Assembly (NCBI GenBank): GCA_036873135.1
Contig: JAPTYO010000003.1
Location: 32,457,263 to 32,521,262 of the forward strand
Reading direction: 5' to 3'
DNA from: Clarkia xantiana subsp. parviflora
Taxonomy: Eukaryota > Streptophyta > Magnoliopsida > Myrtales > Onagraceae
DNA length: 64,000 bases
The notes under the pieces: model-generated
What the model was told of the DNA's origin: nothing
Databases searched by the model: none
The model's input: only the letters and a program-made list of their open reading frames with translations
In this document: piece by piece, positions 1 through 13,746 of the stretch
How the letters are laid out: every line of letters begins with the position of its first letter
Numbering within the stretch: the stretch's first letter is position 1
Program-made: the position numbers and the translations under genes

Positions 1-895
1 TTGAAAAAGAGTCAAAAGAAATAGTCCGATCCTCTTATTTGGATTTCTCGAACCGAGAGATCCGTGAATCGGGATCCTAATGCATATAGATACAAATGGT
101 ACAATGGGAGCAAGAATTTCCAGGAACATTTGGAACATTTCGTTTCTGAGCAGAAGAGCCGTTTTCAAGTGGTCTTCGATCGATATCGATTACGTATTGA
201 TCGATATCGATCACGTATTAACCAATATTCGAGTGATCGGTCTGAGGTTATCGACAAAAAAGATTTGTATAAGTTCCTTCCTTTCGTTTTCTCCAAGTTC
301 CTTCCTTTCGTTTTCTCCAAGTTCCTTCTATTTTTTGTCTAACTCACTTCCTTTTTTCTTTGTGAGTTTCGGGAATACCCCCCCCCCCCCCCCCCCATGC
401 ATAGGTCCGAGATCCGCGTCTCTGAATTGAAAGGTCCGAATGATCAACTCTGCAATCAGTTCTTAGAATCAATGGTCTTCAACTCGTTTATTTGAAAAAA
501 TTGAAACCATTATTATTGGATGATCATGAGACTTCTCAAAAATCGAAATTATTGTTCAATAAGAAACCAGAGGGGATGATTGACTCATTCCATACTAGAA
601 ATAATCGCAGGAAATCTTTGGATTCCTATTTCTCAATGATATCCCACGATCAAGACAATTGGTTGAATCCCGTGAAACCATTTCATAGAAGTTCATTGAT
701 ATCTTCTTTTTATAAAGCAAATCGACTTCGATTCTTGAATAATCCACATGACTTCGGCTTCTTTTGTAACAAAAGATTCCCCTTTTATGTGGAAAGGGCC
801 CGTATCAAGAATTTCGATTTTACGTATGGACAATTCATCAATATCTTGTTCATTCGCAACACAAAATTTTCTTTGTGCGGCGGCAAAAAAAAAAA
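1..895 (+). pseudogene. ycf2: Plastid-derived ycf2 fragment (nuclear plastid insertion), frameshifted
   Basis: Conceptual translation gives a run of stretches typical of the plastid Ycf2 protein: [10 protein letters not shown] and [20 protein letters not shown] near 70-170, EVIDKKDL near 246-270, [11 protein letters not shown] near 345-375, [12 protein letters not shown] near 575-605, [20 protein letters not shown] near 625-685, and [15 protein letters not shown] near 840-890. They lie in three frames (about 3-50, 64-340, 270-420, 492-895), so several indels have broken the reading frame. Visible lesions are a short tandem duplication near 175-225 and a run of about 19 C at 378-396. Similarity stops near 895 in an A-run, followed by ordinary AT-rich nuclear sequence. 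The left edge is outside the window. It cannot make Ycf2 protein. An organelle contig is unlikely because the rest of the window is clearly nuclear. Confidence 0.93.
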
Positions 896-1584
896 CATAG
901 AATCATTATAAACTCGAACGCTCAAAAGAGGTAATGGATCTTACCTATTTAATTGATATTCATATATGAGAATCTTCTGAAACACTACGCCTAGGAATCA
1001 ACAACCAAAAAAAAAAAAACTCTTGATCTTCTTGATCATTTTATAATAAAATTCAATGAGCATAATGATATATGTATATAATAAATAAAATGCAGTGCAA
1101 GAAATAAAAAGTAACTGTAAATGCAGTGCAAGAAATATAAATATAAATATAAATGCGGAATTTGTAAATGCATAATTTAAAAATAAATATGAATATTCAT
1201 AATCTTAATATTTAGGATCATAATGTCGGATCTTCGGGATACGATATTAGTATAGAATGCAATTTTCTTTATCGCAATATCCCAGTATCAAATAATATTT
1301 GCTATTGAGGCCAAACTTTGCCTAATTTCATTGCGCTTCGTAAAATTATCAATTTCCGCCCTGCAGAATATCACTAATTTTCTGCAAGCGTCACTGCGCA
1401 TATCAAAATTATCATTCTTCCAAATCAATTGGACTTTGTATTCTTTTCATGCATTCTTTATTTGTAAGAGGCATCACTGTTCTTTATCGATATCATGATG
1501 ATGCTGATTATTTTATCTTTTTCAAAGTCAACCATGACATGATAACACTAGTAAAATCATATTCCTTCAAAGTCAATCATAAAC

Positions 1585-1935
1585 TGCCGCACTCACTTTA
1601 GGGAGTGACCAATATTTTTATTGTAATTATATGATGCAATACTCACTTTGGGGAGTGCAATATATTATCATTGCAATCATAAACTGTAATACTCACTTCA
1701 GGGAGTATAACGTTATAATCATATAAACTACAACACTCACTTCGGGGAGTGGAGTATATCCTCATTATAATAAATATTGCAACACTCACTTCAGGGAGCG
1801 AGCATATCTAGTGGACGATGCAACACTCTTTGTATCTTGATATATTTCAGCATCGAGCACTCATGTGCTTAGCCACACTATTTGTTTTTCTTGTGATAAA
1901 TCATATGCCATACACTCGCTTTAGGGGGTGGATTC
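1585..1935. repeat. Short tandem repeat, period about 45-50 bp, with ACTC...GAGT core
   Basis: A core like ACTCACTTCGGGGAGTG recurs at about 1591, 1641, 1691, 1735 and 1784, and degenerately near 1824 and 1913. Each core is a small inverted repeat (ACTC...GAGT) separated by AT-rich spacer. It lies on the internal side of the LTR-like sequence at 2420-2600, so it may be the untranslated leader of that retrotransposon read on the minus strand. Confidence 0.75.
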
Positions 1936-2419
1936 ATATCAATACAAATATAACTTCATATACGAACAAATATTTAACACATAGAGTTGATCTCCACATA
2001 TAAAAATAACTAACTGATATTTACCGTGATGTTGTCATGTACCCTAAAATCGTTTCACGCATGATCCGACATAGATTGATTCCAATAAATCTAGCCTCTA
2101 TCAAATAACAACAATATTAGGAACAGAATATCAAATAGTAATAATAAAAACTTAAGATTTGAGATGATTAATATAAATTAATGTAAGAAAAAAAATCTCC
2201 CTTTTCAATTTTTTTTTTTCTGATATTGTTCTCGTCTTTAATCTCAAAGACCCCCTTCCATCTTCTTTGAATTTATTTCTGTTCAACCTAACTCGAACTC
2301 GAAGTGATCGTTAGGGGATTTTTGTTTTCGCCATCGTCTTCTCTCACTTTCATGAACTGGATCGTCTGCTTCGAATGTCCGACGATTTAAGATCGAGCAA
2401 TTTCGTGCAGATAACGTAT

Positions 2420-2600
2420 TACGAAAGTAGAGAGGTAATAGAAGAGGGAACTTGAGGATGTGTTATTATCACACATAAGGAGCCCTTATATAGGGATTAC
2501 ATATACTTGTGGAGGATGTAAATTTAATACTAGGAAAGTCTAAACAAGGAAGATGGTATATACACGTAATATTGAACATCCACTAAATATATTCATAACA
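2420..2600 (-). mobile_element. Probable LTR of a Copia-type retrotransposon (remnant)
   Basis: Read on the minus strand the segment begins TGTTATGAAT and carries a TATA-like CCCTATATAAGG in its middle. It ends just before TTATCTGCACGAAATTG, which resembles the TTATCAGCACGA sequence that follows many plant Copia 5' LTRs (primer-binding region). An AG-rich leader and the short tandem repeat at 1585-1935 follow on the same strand. No gag or pol ORF is left. Exact LTR ends, a second LTR and target-site duplication were not found, so this is a tentative call. Confidence 0.42.
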
Positions 2601-2634
2601 TTTCTCATATATTAAATTTTTAATAACTAGTACT

Positions 2635-2775
2635 AGGGATGGCAACGGGTATCCGGGCCCCGCTGACCCGCGGGCCCCGACCCAGTTTTGACCCGCCGAC
2701 CCGCGGGTCACGGGGCGGGTTTAGGTCGGGGCGAGTCCGGGTCTAGGGCCGCGGGGCCCGTTGACCTGCCCTGAA

Positions 2776-2816
<41 letters not shown>

Positions 2817-3223
2817 TAATGTAACATTTACTAAATAATATGGTTAATATAATATCTATATAAATAAAATGGACTAAATCATAAATAGATGTATTTTAGA
2901 TTATTAGGATTAGTTAATTTGGATTTGGTGTTTGGATTTGAATTTGTATTTTGTGATGAATTTGATGTGTTTGTTGTTTGTATTTGATTGATGTTAGATT
3001 TATGGTTTGAATTTATATATAATGTAATATTTTGTCAAAAAAAATTGTATTTAATATTGATTTAAAAAAAAAAAAAAAAATCACACGGCGGGTCGGGTGG
3101 ACCCGTGGGATTTGTGACCCGTCCCGCCCCGACCCGAGAAGAACAATTTCCCGAGACCGGGTCAGCCAGGCCGACCCGCGGGGCGGGTCTGGGGCTACAA
3201 AAAACTGCCCCGTTGCCATCCCT
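2635..3223. mobile_element. Non-autonomous hAT-like element with 15-bp terminal inverted repeats
   Basis: The ends are exact inverted repeats, AGGGATGGCAACGGG at 2635 and its complement ending at 3223. Flanks CTAGTACT (2627-2634) and CTAGTTCG (3224-3231) agree at 6 of 8 positions, fitting a decayed 8-bp hAT target duplication. Both arms are very GC-rich, dominated by GACCCGCGGG-type motifs; the centre is AT-rich with a (TA)n run near 2784-2811. There is no transposase ORF. Its termini resemble those of the element at 28464-28905. Confidence 0.82.
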
Positions 3224-3231
3224 CTAGTTCG

Positions 3232-5029
3232 CAAAGTTACGGTCATTTTTAAATTAACTGCCTCCGTTTACCAAATAAAAAAATTAAAATTAACCGCCTC
3301 CCAACCGACAGCAAATGACATAATATTCCTAGCTAGAACTTTCCTCTGACCAGCACATGTTATAAATATAAAGCACGTGTGGTCTCTCTTCATGTTGGGA
3401 TTAATTACTTGCAATGATAGGTTTATTTGTTATATTGTCGGCAGGGATCTAATCTCTGTTAACTTCAGAAGTAGAACCCTCGACTCGAGTCGGCCATAAT
3501 CGGGATAAATCGACTCGAATGGGTTCACACGAAAAGAATTAAGAAGGAATACAAAATGAGCATATGTTATTACTTAGTTGACAAACTCATAAAGAATATG
3601 AATGAATGAATTTTTTTATTGTTTCAGATTAAATTGATACTTTTACTTAATTCTCATCAAATTGGACAGAAAATGAATATCTTTGCGCCAACATGAGATC
3701 TTTTCATGTGTATTCAAGATTGATTGAAACATAAATTGAATAAAATATATTCAATAAGATGCTCAATTGGATTTCCGCCAAATTCGAATGGTGTCTTTTA
3801 ATCAAGTACCCAATTGAATGTATTTCATTGTAGTACTTTCAATTTATCTTTAAATTCATATAGGGTACACATGAAAAGACAACACGTAGCAGAAGCATGC
3901 TTATTTTTTTTTGTCCAATTTGACATTAATTAAAACAGATATAATAATTGCTATGAAATTGAAAGCTTGCTTTAGATAGACAATTAAAAAAAAAATAATT
4001 AAAGTTCAGATATTAGTTTGTAAATTGATCAAGTTCGGTAGCAATTTGGTTATAAACCCAAAATCATCATATGTAATAAGAATGGAATGAACATAAATAT
4101 TAATATTATTGGGTTAACTAGACTCAGCCATGACCAAACCCTTGCTTGGGTCTCTAATTGAGCTTAGGCTTTTTTTCTTTTTTCTAAAAAATATAAATTC
4201 TAACTTATTTTTTATAATTTAAATTTAAATTTTGTATTTTTAGAAATATTTTTACATATTAAGTTATTTTTAAAAATATTCTAGTTATTACAAATTTGTC
4301 CAAAAATTATTATATGTATTCACTATTTTTAGATAAAAATACAGACGAAATTGTAATAGAAAGAGTCTAATAAAATTAGTATTACGGATTAAAAGTGCTT
4401 ATAAGCATTACGCCGAACTAAACGTACTGTAAAAATTAATTATTATTATTAAATATATAGTTTGTTGCTCTATAAAGTGTGATAAAAGTGTTTTTTTTTT
4501 GCCAAGATAAACGTGTTTTCTAAAAATTCAATGTTGAATATTTAAATTAATTTTTTAACAGTGTAAGTTAAACGATTGAGATTTGATTAATTTCTTTTTC
4601 CTTAATCTAATTTACTCTATTAGAGATCTAATGACATATCACATTTGAAATCAATTACATTTTGACCAAGTCTTAATCAGCCAATCAAATTTTTTTTTTT
4701 CCACAAGCTAAATATGCACGTGTATCATTGTATTTGGTACTTACAATTGGCGGCTTTCCTAAACCGGTCCAAGATTCGAACTCCATTAATGAGCTAGAAC
4801 ATCGGTGAGGGGTACTTTTGACTCAAACTAAACGTACTGCACTGATAAATGTACCATCAGGGACAAAATGAGGATTTTAGTTAACTAATTGAGTTGATTA
4901 AAGTGTATGAAATTATTTATTTTATCACAAAAAAATTAGAATTATGTATTTGCATACTCAAAAAAATTAAATTCGATTTTTCTTTTGCTTTCTTTTAAGA
5001 AAAACAAAACAAAACATGTATTCATCTAG
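3232..5029. other. AT-rich intergenic DNA, no gene recognised
   Basis: I see no ORF of credible coding character, no RNA gene and no clear transposon ends. Stop codons are frequent in all frames and base composition is uniformly AT-rich. Confidence 0.6.
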
Positions 5030-5275
5030 ACGAGCCTGACCCTTTGGGTCGGAAGTAATCAATCTCCTTAATGACTCCAACCCTTTACCTTGGGAGCTGG
5101 AAAACTGTATTAGTGATGTCAAGACGATGGTTCGTCCGAATCAGAACTGGTCTACCTCTCACGTTCTTAGAGGGGCCAACAAAGTTGTGCATTCATTAGT
5201 AAAAAGCGGTTGTACTAATCTGCAGATGCATACTCGTTTCCTTAGACTGTCTGGTATTCTGATGGAAACTTATAG
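5030..5275 (+). pseudogene. LINE C-terminal RNase H-like domain remnant
   Basis: Translation reads SEVINLLND, PWELENCISDVKTMV, SHVLRGANKVVHSLVKSGCT. This is the pattern of the C-terminal RNase H-like domain of plant LINEs (and related RVT_3-type proteins): a residue cluster after ESDS, then a PWE...I.D helix, then SH..R.AN.VAH.LAK. The upstream part is in another frame (a frameshift near 5050) and is truncated, so it is dead. A SINE interrupts it on the right; the probable LINE 3' end resumes at 6613. Confidence 0.68.
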
Positions 5276-5629
5276 TGTGTACTTTTTTATAGTCATTACT
5301 AGTAGCGACCATACTGATCCCGCTACGTAATGTTCGAGCTCTCCTGCTCACGGTCTGGTTTTTTCCGACCAGACTTAACGAGCAACCAGCATACGAACTG
5401 GCCTCATCAACGTAGCCCCACCAGCAGCCTAGTATAGTCAACAGGCCGGTTCGTGGCCAGTTCTACTCACCTCCTCATATGCTTGACGCGGTGTTGCAGG
5501 CGGGACCTGATATTTTTTAAACAGGTCACCGCGAGGTGACGTCCCACCAGCAGCATATAGTCAAGATGCCGGCCCGTGCCCAGTTCTACTCGCCTCCTCA
5601 TATGCCTGACGCGGTGTTGGGCCAGGCGG

Positions 5630-6521
5630 CAGTGGCGGCTCCACCTTGATGAAATGGGGACTTAATTTCTCTATTTATTTCTGATGTTTTTTTCAAAGTT
5701 ATATATTATACACTTCACCAAGAAAGCAAGATAGCGGGAAGTATAAGCAAGTAAGTGCGTGTTCATGAAACCGTCAACAGTTGTGGTCTAGTGGTTGAGA
5801 GTGCTGACTCCCATGTGTTTTGGCTCCGGGGTCAGGAGTTTGAAACCCCCTAGCGACTTGATTAAAATCATTTCTTGGGGAAAGGAGGACTCGTACCAAA
5901 CGGGCCGGTCTCTCGACTATACTAGGCTGCTGGTGGTGCTACGTTGATCTGCAATATTATATATATTAAGTGTTTATCTATAATTTATAGGTAATAGTTT
6001 TTGTTGGAAAATAATGTCATTATAATTTTTCTGATCGGATAAATGAGAAATAAATATTCTTATTATTCCCGGTCAGTGCAGTCACGACTTTGTCTGGATG
6101 TTAAATCTGGAAGAAAAGCGTCAGTGGTTATCCTCTAACACAACCGATAAGTTAATAAGGTAGCGAAATTGTCTTAAAAAGTTTGTGATCAGCACGGGAC
6201 TCGATTAAAATCTTTCGCTCATTCATTTAATCCGGAAAAAATCTCCTTTGAAATTCTTATTTGAACAGTTTTATGTGTAGAGTATGTTCTTTTTGTACTA
6301 AGCATGATGTTAAAATTTCAATATGGAAGATGACTATGCTCTTTCGTATGACATGTTTGAACCGTTAAAATTTATTTAATAATTAAGTTTAACAAGTAAA
6401 AGTTAGATCAAATTTGATGAATTGTATATATTTTTCAATCAACTTTTTTTGGCAAAAAAAAAACCAACTTTTTTCCCACTCAAAATTGTTCCCTATTGTC
6501 AAATCCCTACGTCCGCCACTG
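5630..6521. mobile_element. hAT-like non-autonomous element nested in SINE copy 1
   Basis: Termini are CAGTGGCGG at 5630 and CCGCCACTG ending at 6521. The flanks CCAGGCGG and TTTGGCGG share GGCGG, compatible with an eroded 8-bp target duplication. Removing this segment rejoins the SINE body (GCGGTGTTGGGCCAGGCGG to GATCTGATATTTTTT). It contains no transposase ORF but does carry a further SINE fragment at 5772-5955. The order of insertions is therefore readable. Confidence 0.7.
5772..5955 (+). mobile_element. tRNA-derived SINE fragment (copy 2), 3'-truncated
   Basis: The head reads TGGTCTAGTGGTTGAGAG (A box) and GTCAGGAGTTTGAAACCCC (B box, with TTTGAAAC for TTCGAAAC). It is followed by body sequence ACTATACTAGGCTGCTGGTG..CTACGTTGAT, the complement of the copy-1 body at about 5415-5445. 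It is not a functional tRNA gene: the intervening sequence does not fold into a full cloverleaf and there is no acceptor stem match. The 3' half and the A-tail are missing. Confidence 0.78.
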
Positions 6522-6612
6522 TTTGGCGGGATCTGATATTTTTTAAACAGGTTGCCGTGAGGTGACGTCCCTAAGAAATTTCGATCCTGGGAACCCGAAG
6601 TCAAACCATTAC

Positions 6613-6782
6613 CACCACTATTGATTGCACTCTCTCACTCGGTTGGTTTAACACTTGATGTGTCATTTATAGTTCTAGCTTGTTTGTTTTTCTTTATTTC
6701 CTTATCATTTTTATTTTCGCTAAACTTATTTGTAGATGTTTTCTTATGAATGAATGTCTCACTTAGCCAAAAAAAAAAAAAG
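6613..6782 (+). mobile_element. Probable LINE 3' end with poly(A)
   Basis: T-rich sequence ending in GAATGAATGTCTCACTTAGCC followed by a run of 13 A (about 6770-6782). This is a typical 3' terminus for plant LINEs and lies on the same strand as the RNase H remnant at 5030-5275, so the two are probably one LINE split by the SINE. No target-site duplication was identified. Confidence 0.4.
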
Positions 6783-8011
6783 TCTTGACATCTATATGAA
6801 TTAGAGACAGTGGTACGAAAAGTAATATCTAACAACTTTAGGGTAAATTTTATTTCTTGCGTTCGGAACAAATTGGAATAAAGTTATTAGAATTTCTTAT
6901 TATTTTAATTATCAGTCGATTTATGACAAAGGTCAAGAAGCTCAAACATTTGTGAGATATAATATAAATATTATTATTCTAATAATAATAAAACATTGCT
7001 GCCGCATAATCCTCCGGGTATCCTCCTGTTTTTAAGCTGATGATGATGTTATATATAATATGTTTGCTAATTCGAAACATTGATTCTTTTCCCTTTGTAT
7101 ATTCCAACTCACCGAGTAGCTAGAAGTGTCCATAGACTAAAATTCAGTTGCAGTTGAATTTACAGTATTTAATAATTCTGAAATCAAATTCATTTTCTCT
7201 TAATCTAATAGTTGTAAATATAATTATTGACTATATTTTAGCAAAATCCTTATTATTAATCTATACGTTTGTATATATAAATTTTATTTTAAACTACTGT
7301 ATCAAAAGAGATGATACAATTTCCGACAAAAAAAAGTTCGAGATATTCCGACTTTTGTATATGAACATAATGGTCTAAAAGTTGCTCATATTTAATTGTT
7401 ATACCACTTTTTCTGTCTCGGAACATCTAATAACACAAATTTTTAGAATCTGTATAATTATCCTTGTACTAAAGAAGACATAGGTTTCTTTGGTTTGATT
7501 AATTTTCTAACATAATATAAATAATTTTAAAATATTTTGATGTCACTATACTTAAATTTTAAAATAAATGATATTTTATGATGCTTAAATTAAGTGCTTA
7601 TGAACTCTAGAACTGATCTATATATGATCGTTTACTCTCACTCGCACAAATTTTTTTGTTGGTCAATAATAACATATATAATATATATGATTTATTTTAT
7701 ACAAACTATATTAATAAATATATAGAAATTAAATAGTATAAGTTAGTATTTAATTTTACGTGTTGAATTTGAGTAGAAGAATGAATGCGCAAATGGTATT
7801 GAATATTGACACCGACTCATCTACTTATCAAACTGTGGCTGGACCGTGTGCGAGAATGGGATCGCACGAGGAGAACATCCCTTGTGTCATGGGACCCCAA
7901 TGTGTCCCTTCATGTGATAGTGTATATTTATTTATTTATTTATTGTCGTGCGGTATATGGGAAGAAAGAAACCGAAGAAAAAGATTTCTTTATAATTATT
8001 ATTGCCAATTT
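6783..8011. other. AT-rich intergenic DNA
   Basis: No supported gene, RNA or complete mobile element. Short open frames near 7148-7378 and 7760-8117 are AT-driven or overlap each other in two frames and have no recognisable domain. Confidence 0.6.
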
Positions 8012-8025
8012 GATAATAATAATTA

Positions 8026-8393
8026 TCCTGATAAGTGGTTGTTTAGTAGAAAAGATGCTTCTATATAGTTTGAATTTGAAATCTCATATTCGAAACTTTT
8101 TAGGAATGTCGCAGTGATTTGTTTAAAAAAATAAGTTCGTTTGGCTCACGTATCATATCAGGCATATAAGAAGGCGAGTAAAGTTGGGTTTAACGAGCCG
8201 ACCTCTTAATTATAATAGGTTGCTGCCATACTAGTCTGTTGCTGGGCTATTTTGACGTAGTCAGTGCATGCGCCGGTTGTTCATTAAGTCCGGTCGGAAA
8301 AACACCAGACCATAAGCAGGAGAGTCTTGACATTACATAGCGAAGTGGACCTAAGATCGCCACATTAGCCCATTCTTTTTTCTTGACAAAAAA
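8026..8393 (+). mobile_element. Full-length SINE (copy 3) with perfect 14-bp target-site duplication
   Basis: GATAATAATAATTA occurs at 8012-8025 and again at 8394-8407, bounding a 368-bp insert. The insert begins with a tRNA-related head (GTGGTTGTTTAGTAG as A box; ATATTCGAAACTTTT as B box). It continues with the family body (ACCTCTTAATTATAATAGG, TTGACGTAGTCAGTGCATGC, GTCCGGTCGGAAAAACACC) and ends in GACAAAAAAGA. Head-to-tail alignment with the minus-strand copy at 14800-15144 defines the family. Such elements are copied by LINE machinery in trans. Confidence 0.88.
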
Positions 8394-8790
8394 GATAATA
8401 ATAATTAAATATAAAATAAATTAAAACAAGGAGTCAGGGAGTTAGGTAGTAAGAACAGTCGTTCAGATTTAGCACACGACAGAGCAGTATTATAGTCAAC
8501 GAATTGGCTTAACAGACTGACATCTAGGTTGTTGCTGGGACTACGTTGACGAGGACAATGCATGCGCCGTTGTTCATTAGTCTGGTCGGAAAAGTTTCAG
8601 ACCATGAGTATGAGAGTATGAACATTACGTAGCGTATGAGCTTAGGATTGTCACTACTAGCCCATTTCTTTTTTTTTTTTTTGTAAAAAAAGAGAGATTA
8701 TAATTAATAATTGAAAATAAAGAATCGAGAAGTTAGGCTAGTAAGAACAATCATTCGAATTTAGCAGACGACAGAGTGATATTAGAATCT
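8200..8790 (+). repeat. Tandem duplication of SINE 3' half plus its flank, about 290-bp unit
   Basis: The segment about 8200-8493 (SINE 3' half plus flank with TTAGGTAGTAAGAACAGTCG and ACACGACAGAGCAG) is repeated at about 8494-8790 (TTAGGCTAGTAAGAACAATC, AGACGACAGAGTG). Because the non-SINE flank is repeated too, the second SINE half arose by segmental duplication and not by a new insertion. The two units have diverged noticeably. Confidence 0.72.
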
Positions 8791-8796
8791 GACTTA

Positions 8797-9213
8797 GAGC
8801 ATCCACAGTGGTATTACGTAAAGAATACGTAAACGTGGGTCCTACATGTTTATTTAAGTAAAACAACAAAAACTATCTACAGTGGTTTTACACAGCATTC
8901 CTTAAAGATGGGACCCACACGTAAATTTATGTTTTTACATAAAGCATTCTTTAAATTTAAGTAATGCAGTATGTATTACGTAACCAATTTTTTATTATAA
9001 ATTAATTCATTTTATAATTAATGCTAATATCTTATTGGTGGTTGTTGGAAAATTTAATAATAAAATATATTTAAGGAATATGTTTAAGTAATACGATTAC
9101 AGAGAAATTTTTTTTTACGTGTGTCTTAAATTTACGTATTACTTAAAGTGTACATAAATGTCTACGTGGCAACTTTAAAGAATACAATTTAGGTAAAACC
9201 ATTGTGGATGAAG
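8797..9213. mobile_element. MITE with GAGCATCCACAGTGG-type ends
   Basis: The left end GAGCATCCACAGTGG pairs with the right end CCATTGTGGATGAAG over CATCCACA.TGG. ACTTA flanks both sides (8792-8796 and 9214-9218) as a possible short target duplication. Subterminal sequence is rich in TTACGTA and TTTAAGTAAT motifs and is itself partly repeated (CAGTGG at about 8810 and 8880). No ORF. Superfamily cannot be fixed by eye; PIF/Harbinger-like or Mutator-like are possible. Confidence 0.7.
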
Positions 9214-10565
9214 ACTTAAAATTTTACAAGAATTATTCATCTTAAGTAGTTGGTCCGACAATTAACTCTTACTATCAAATCTATCGCTTCGCCTGTTAAT
9301 TAGATATTTTGGATTTAAACTTCGTTTATTCATTAAGAATAAAATATATATTTATAAATAGCATTTTATAAGATCCGGTATATATATATATATATATATA
9401 TATAGATTAATGTATCTATCCTTTAATTTAATACAGAATAAAAAAACGGTGGACCACAATATGTCGACGTAATTGTGTTATGGGCAAACAAACGGATACG
9501 TTATTACGGTGCATTTTATCGGGAAGAAATAATAAAATAGTTATTCTATAAATATTGGTCTTTATTATGCCGACAAGATTCATTAAATTTAACTAAAGTA
9601 ATTGTGTTTATAATGCCATGAATTAAACCACAATATGTCGACGTAATTGTATCACATGTAAATTAGCATATTCAATTACTGGGCATTCAAATGAAAATTC
9701 TTTAATCAAATGGTGAATATTCAACTCAACGTCTAATTGAATTGTATTTCGCAATAATCATTTTAATTTATACATAATTAAACTTTAATACACTAGAAAA
9801 TACTTGACGTATCTGGAACATACTCAATTTCCGTTCAATTTGATAAAAATTGTAATGAGGTAGTAATTTGTTTTTGGAAAATCATGTAGCCAATTTTGTA
9901 AAATAAAAATTCGGGTATAAATTTGTAATTTGGTCAAAAGTTATTTAGCGATTTGATTATTAACCAAAATTGTTAAGAATTTAGTCACACTCTCAAGTTT
10001 GCACTATATTGTTTTTAGAAGTGCAGATTTAAATTGTTTCTAATAAGTGTCTAGATTTCGTTTTCATTGTTTTTTTAGTTTTCCGTCCGTTTTTTAATTT
10101 AAATTTGACGGATCCGGGTATGATTTTTTTTTTTCAATTAATGTATATTTATATCAATTAAGTTAAATTGAACATTAATTTTGCATAAGTTCTTCTATTT
10201 CATTGTATGTACACATTAATCGAGGTAAGTTAAAGGAAAACAGAAGTGTCATTTTGTTCTTTTCTCTTCTTTAAATCCTATTTATTTTAAATTTTATGGA
10301 GTCATTAATCCTAAATCCGTCAAATTTAATAGAAAAAACGAAAAAAAAAATAACGAAATATGAAAAGGTGCAAACTTGAAATTGTAGTTAAAGAAACCCT
10401 CAAGTGGTGAACTGCCATATTCGCAGGAAGTTTCGCACCATCTTTTCACACGGTATAATAATTAAAGTCATCAATAAATACACACTGACATGCAAGTGGA
10501 TGATGATATATCATAACATACTTCTCTTTCTCTTCAGTCTCCAAATTGAACTCTCCCTTCTTCTC
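9214..10565. other. AT-rich intergenic DNA with a (TA)n microsatellite
   Basis: A (TA)n run lies at about 9379-9404. A short motif, ACCACAATATGTCGACGTAA, occurs twice (about 9452 and 9628). Otherwise I see no gene. The last few hundred bases are the upstream region of the gibberellin oxidase gene. Confidence 0.6.
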
Positions 10566-10573
10566 TATAAATA
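10566..10573 (+). promoter_or_regulatory. TATA box of the gibberellin 2-oxidase gene
   Basis: TATAAATA sits 88 bp before the ATG at 10661, in a pyrimidine-rich setting (CTTCTCTTTCTCTTC at about 10521-10535) typical of plant core promoters. Transcription would be expected to start about 30 bp downstream, giving a 5' leader of roughly 60 bases. Confidence 0.72.
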
Positions 10574-10660
10574 CCTCATTCCCTCCACAAACCCAACTCC
10601 ATCAAAAAACCATCAACTCCTCTTCATCCCTCAATACCACAGTTGCTAAATTCCTTCACC

Positions 10661-13078
<2,418 letters not shown>

Positions 13079-13746
13079 GCGGCTCACAGACTCGCAGTGT
13101 GTGATAGAATGTGACGCAGCGATTGAAATAGTTATTAAAAAAAGTTTATCTATGTTCTTTTACAATACAAATGTTTTTTATTTTTAATAATTTGGTTGTT
13201 ATATTATATAATATATTTAGTTTCTCTTTTGTAAATGGTGTGTTTGTTGAAAGTTTGAAACAAATGGAGTGAAAAAGATCATTAACTAGGTTGTATTGTC
13301 CCTACTTTTTGAGCCATAATTATGACAATGCCCACTTGTTGGAATTGATGAAGTTATGGATTGGCTAGCTTTAATGATGGACCTAAGCTTAGGAAGATTC
13401 CATGAATGTGACCATACCTAATTGGGCCATCACTAATCAAATTGATTAGTGAAAATTATTATTATTATAATTATAAATAATAAATAAATAGATAAAAATG
13501 TGGCCCAATTGCTCTTTAATTAAGAACTAAGGAGTAGTAGTACTCACTCTATTGCTAGGTTTTAATGATTAAACTGATTATGGAACTAAGCAAATGAAAA
13601 GTGATAAATAACACGATGCTATGAATTTGACCATAAATAAAAGTTTAAAATATTTGTATTGAGGATAAGAAATGAATTATTAAGGTGTATTTTTGTTACA
13701 TTTTATATCAAAATAATTTAAATAACATGATGAGTCTTTTTTCTTA
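13079..13746. other. 3' flank of GA2ox and AT-rich intergenic DNA
   Basis: T-rich sequence after the stop codon is a plausible 3' UTR and polyadenylation region, but I could not pick one clear AATAAA signal. No other gene seen. Confidence 0.5.

Larger units (their letters stand above)
5276..6612 (-). mobile_element. tRNA-derived SINE (copy 1), split by a hAT-like element
   Basis: Minus-strand SINE in two pieces, 6612-6522 (head) and 5629-5276 (body and tail). The head has a tRNA-like A box (TAGTGGTGGTAATGG) and a degenerate B box. The body motif AGGTGACGTC with TTTAAAAAATATCAG lies on both sides of the split or in the duplicated body. The body contains a roughly 126-bp tandem duplication (motif CCTCATATG...GACGCGGTGTTG at about 5474-5500 and 5595-5619). 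The T-run at 5281-5287 is the complement of a short A-tail. The body matches SINE copies at 8026-8393 and 14800-15144. A clear target duplication is not visible. Confidence 0.72.

Noticed and set aside
3013..3349. Overlapping frames of 77 and 105 codons on opposite strands
   Set aside because: They read through the GC-rich right arm of the hAT element at 2635-3223.
5772..5850. A tRNA gene on the plus strand
   Set aside because: It has A- and B-box-like motifs but no complete cloverleaf or acceptor stem, and it continues directly into the SINE body. The same holds for the heads at 6522-6612, 8026-8110 and 15060-15144.
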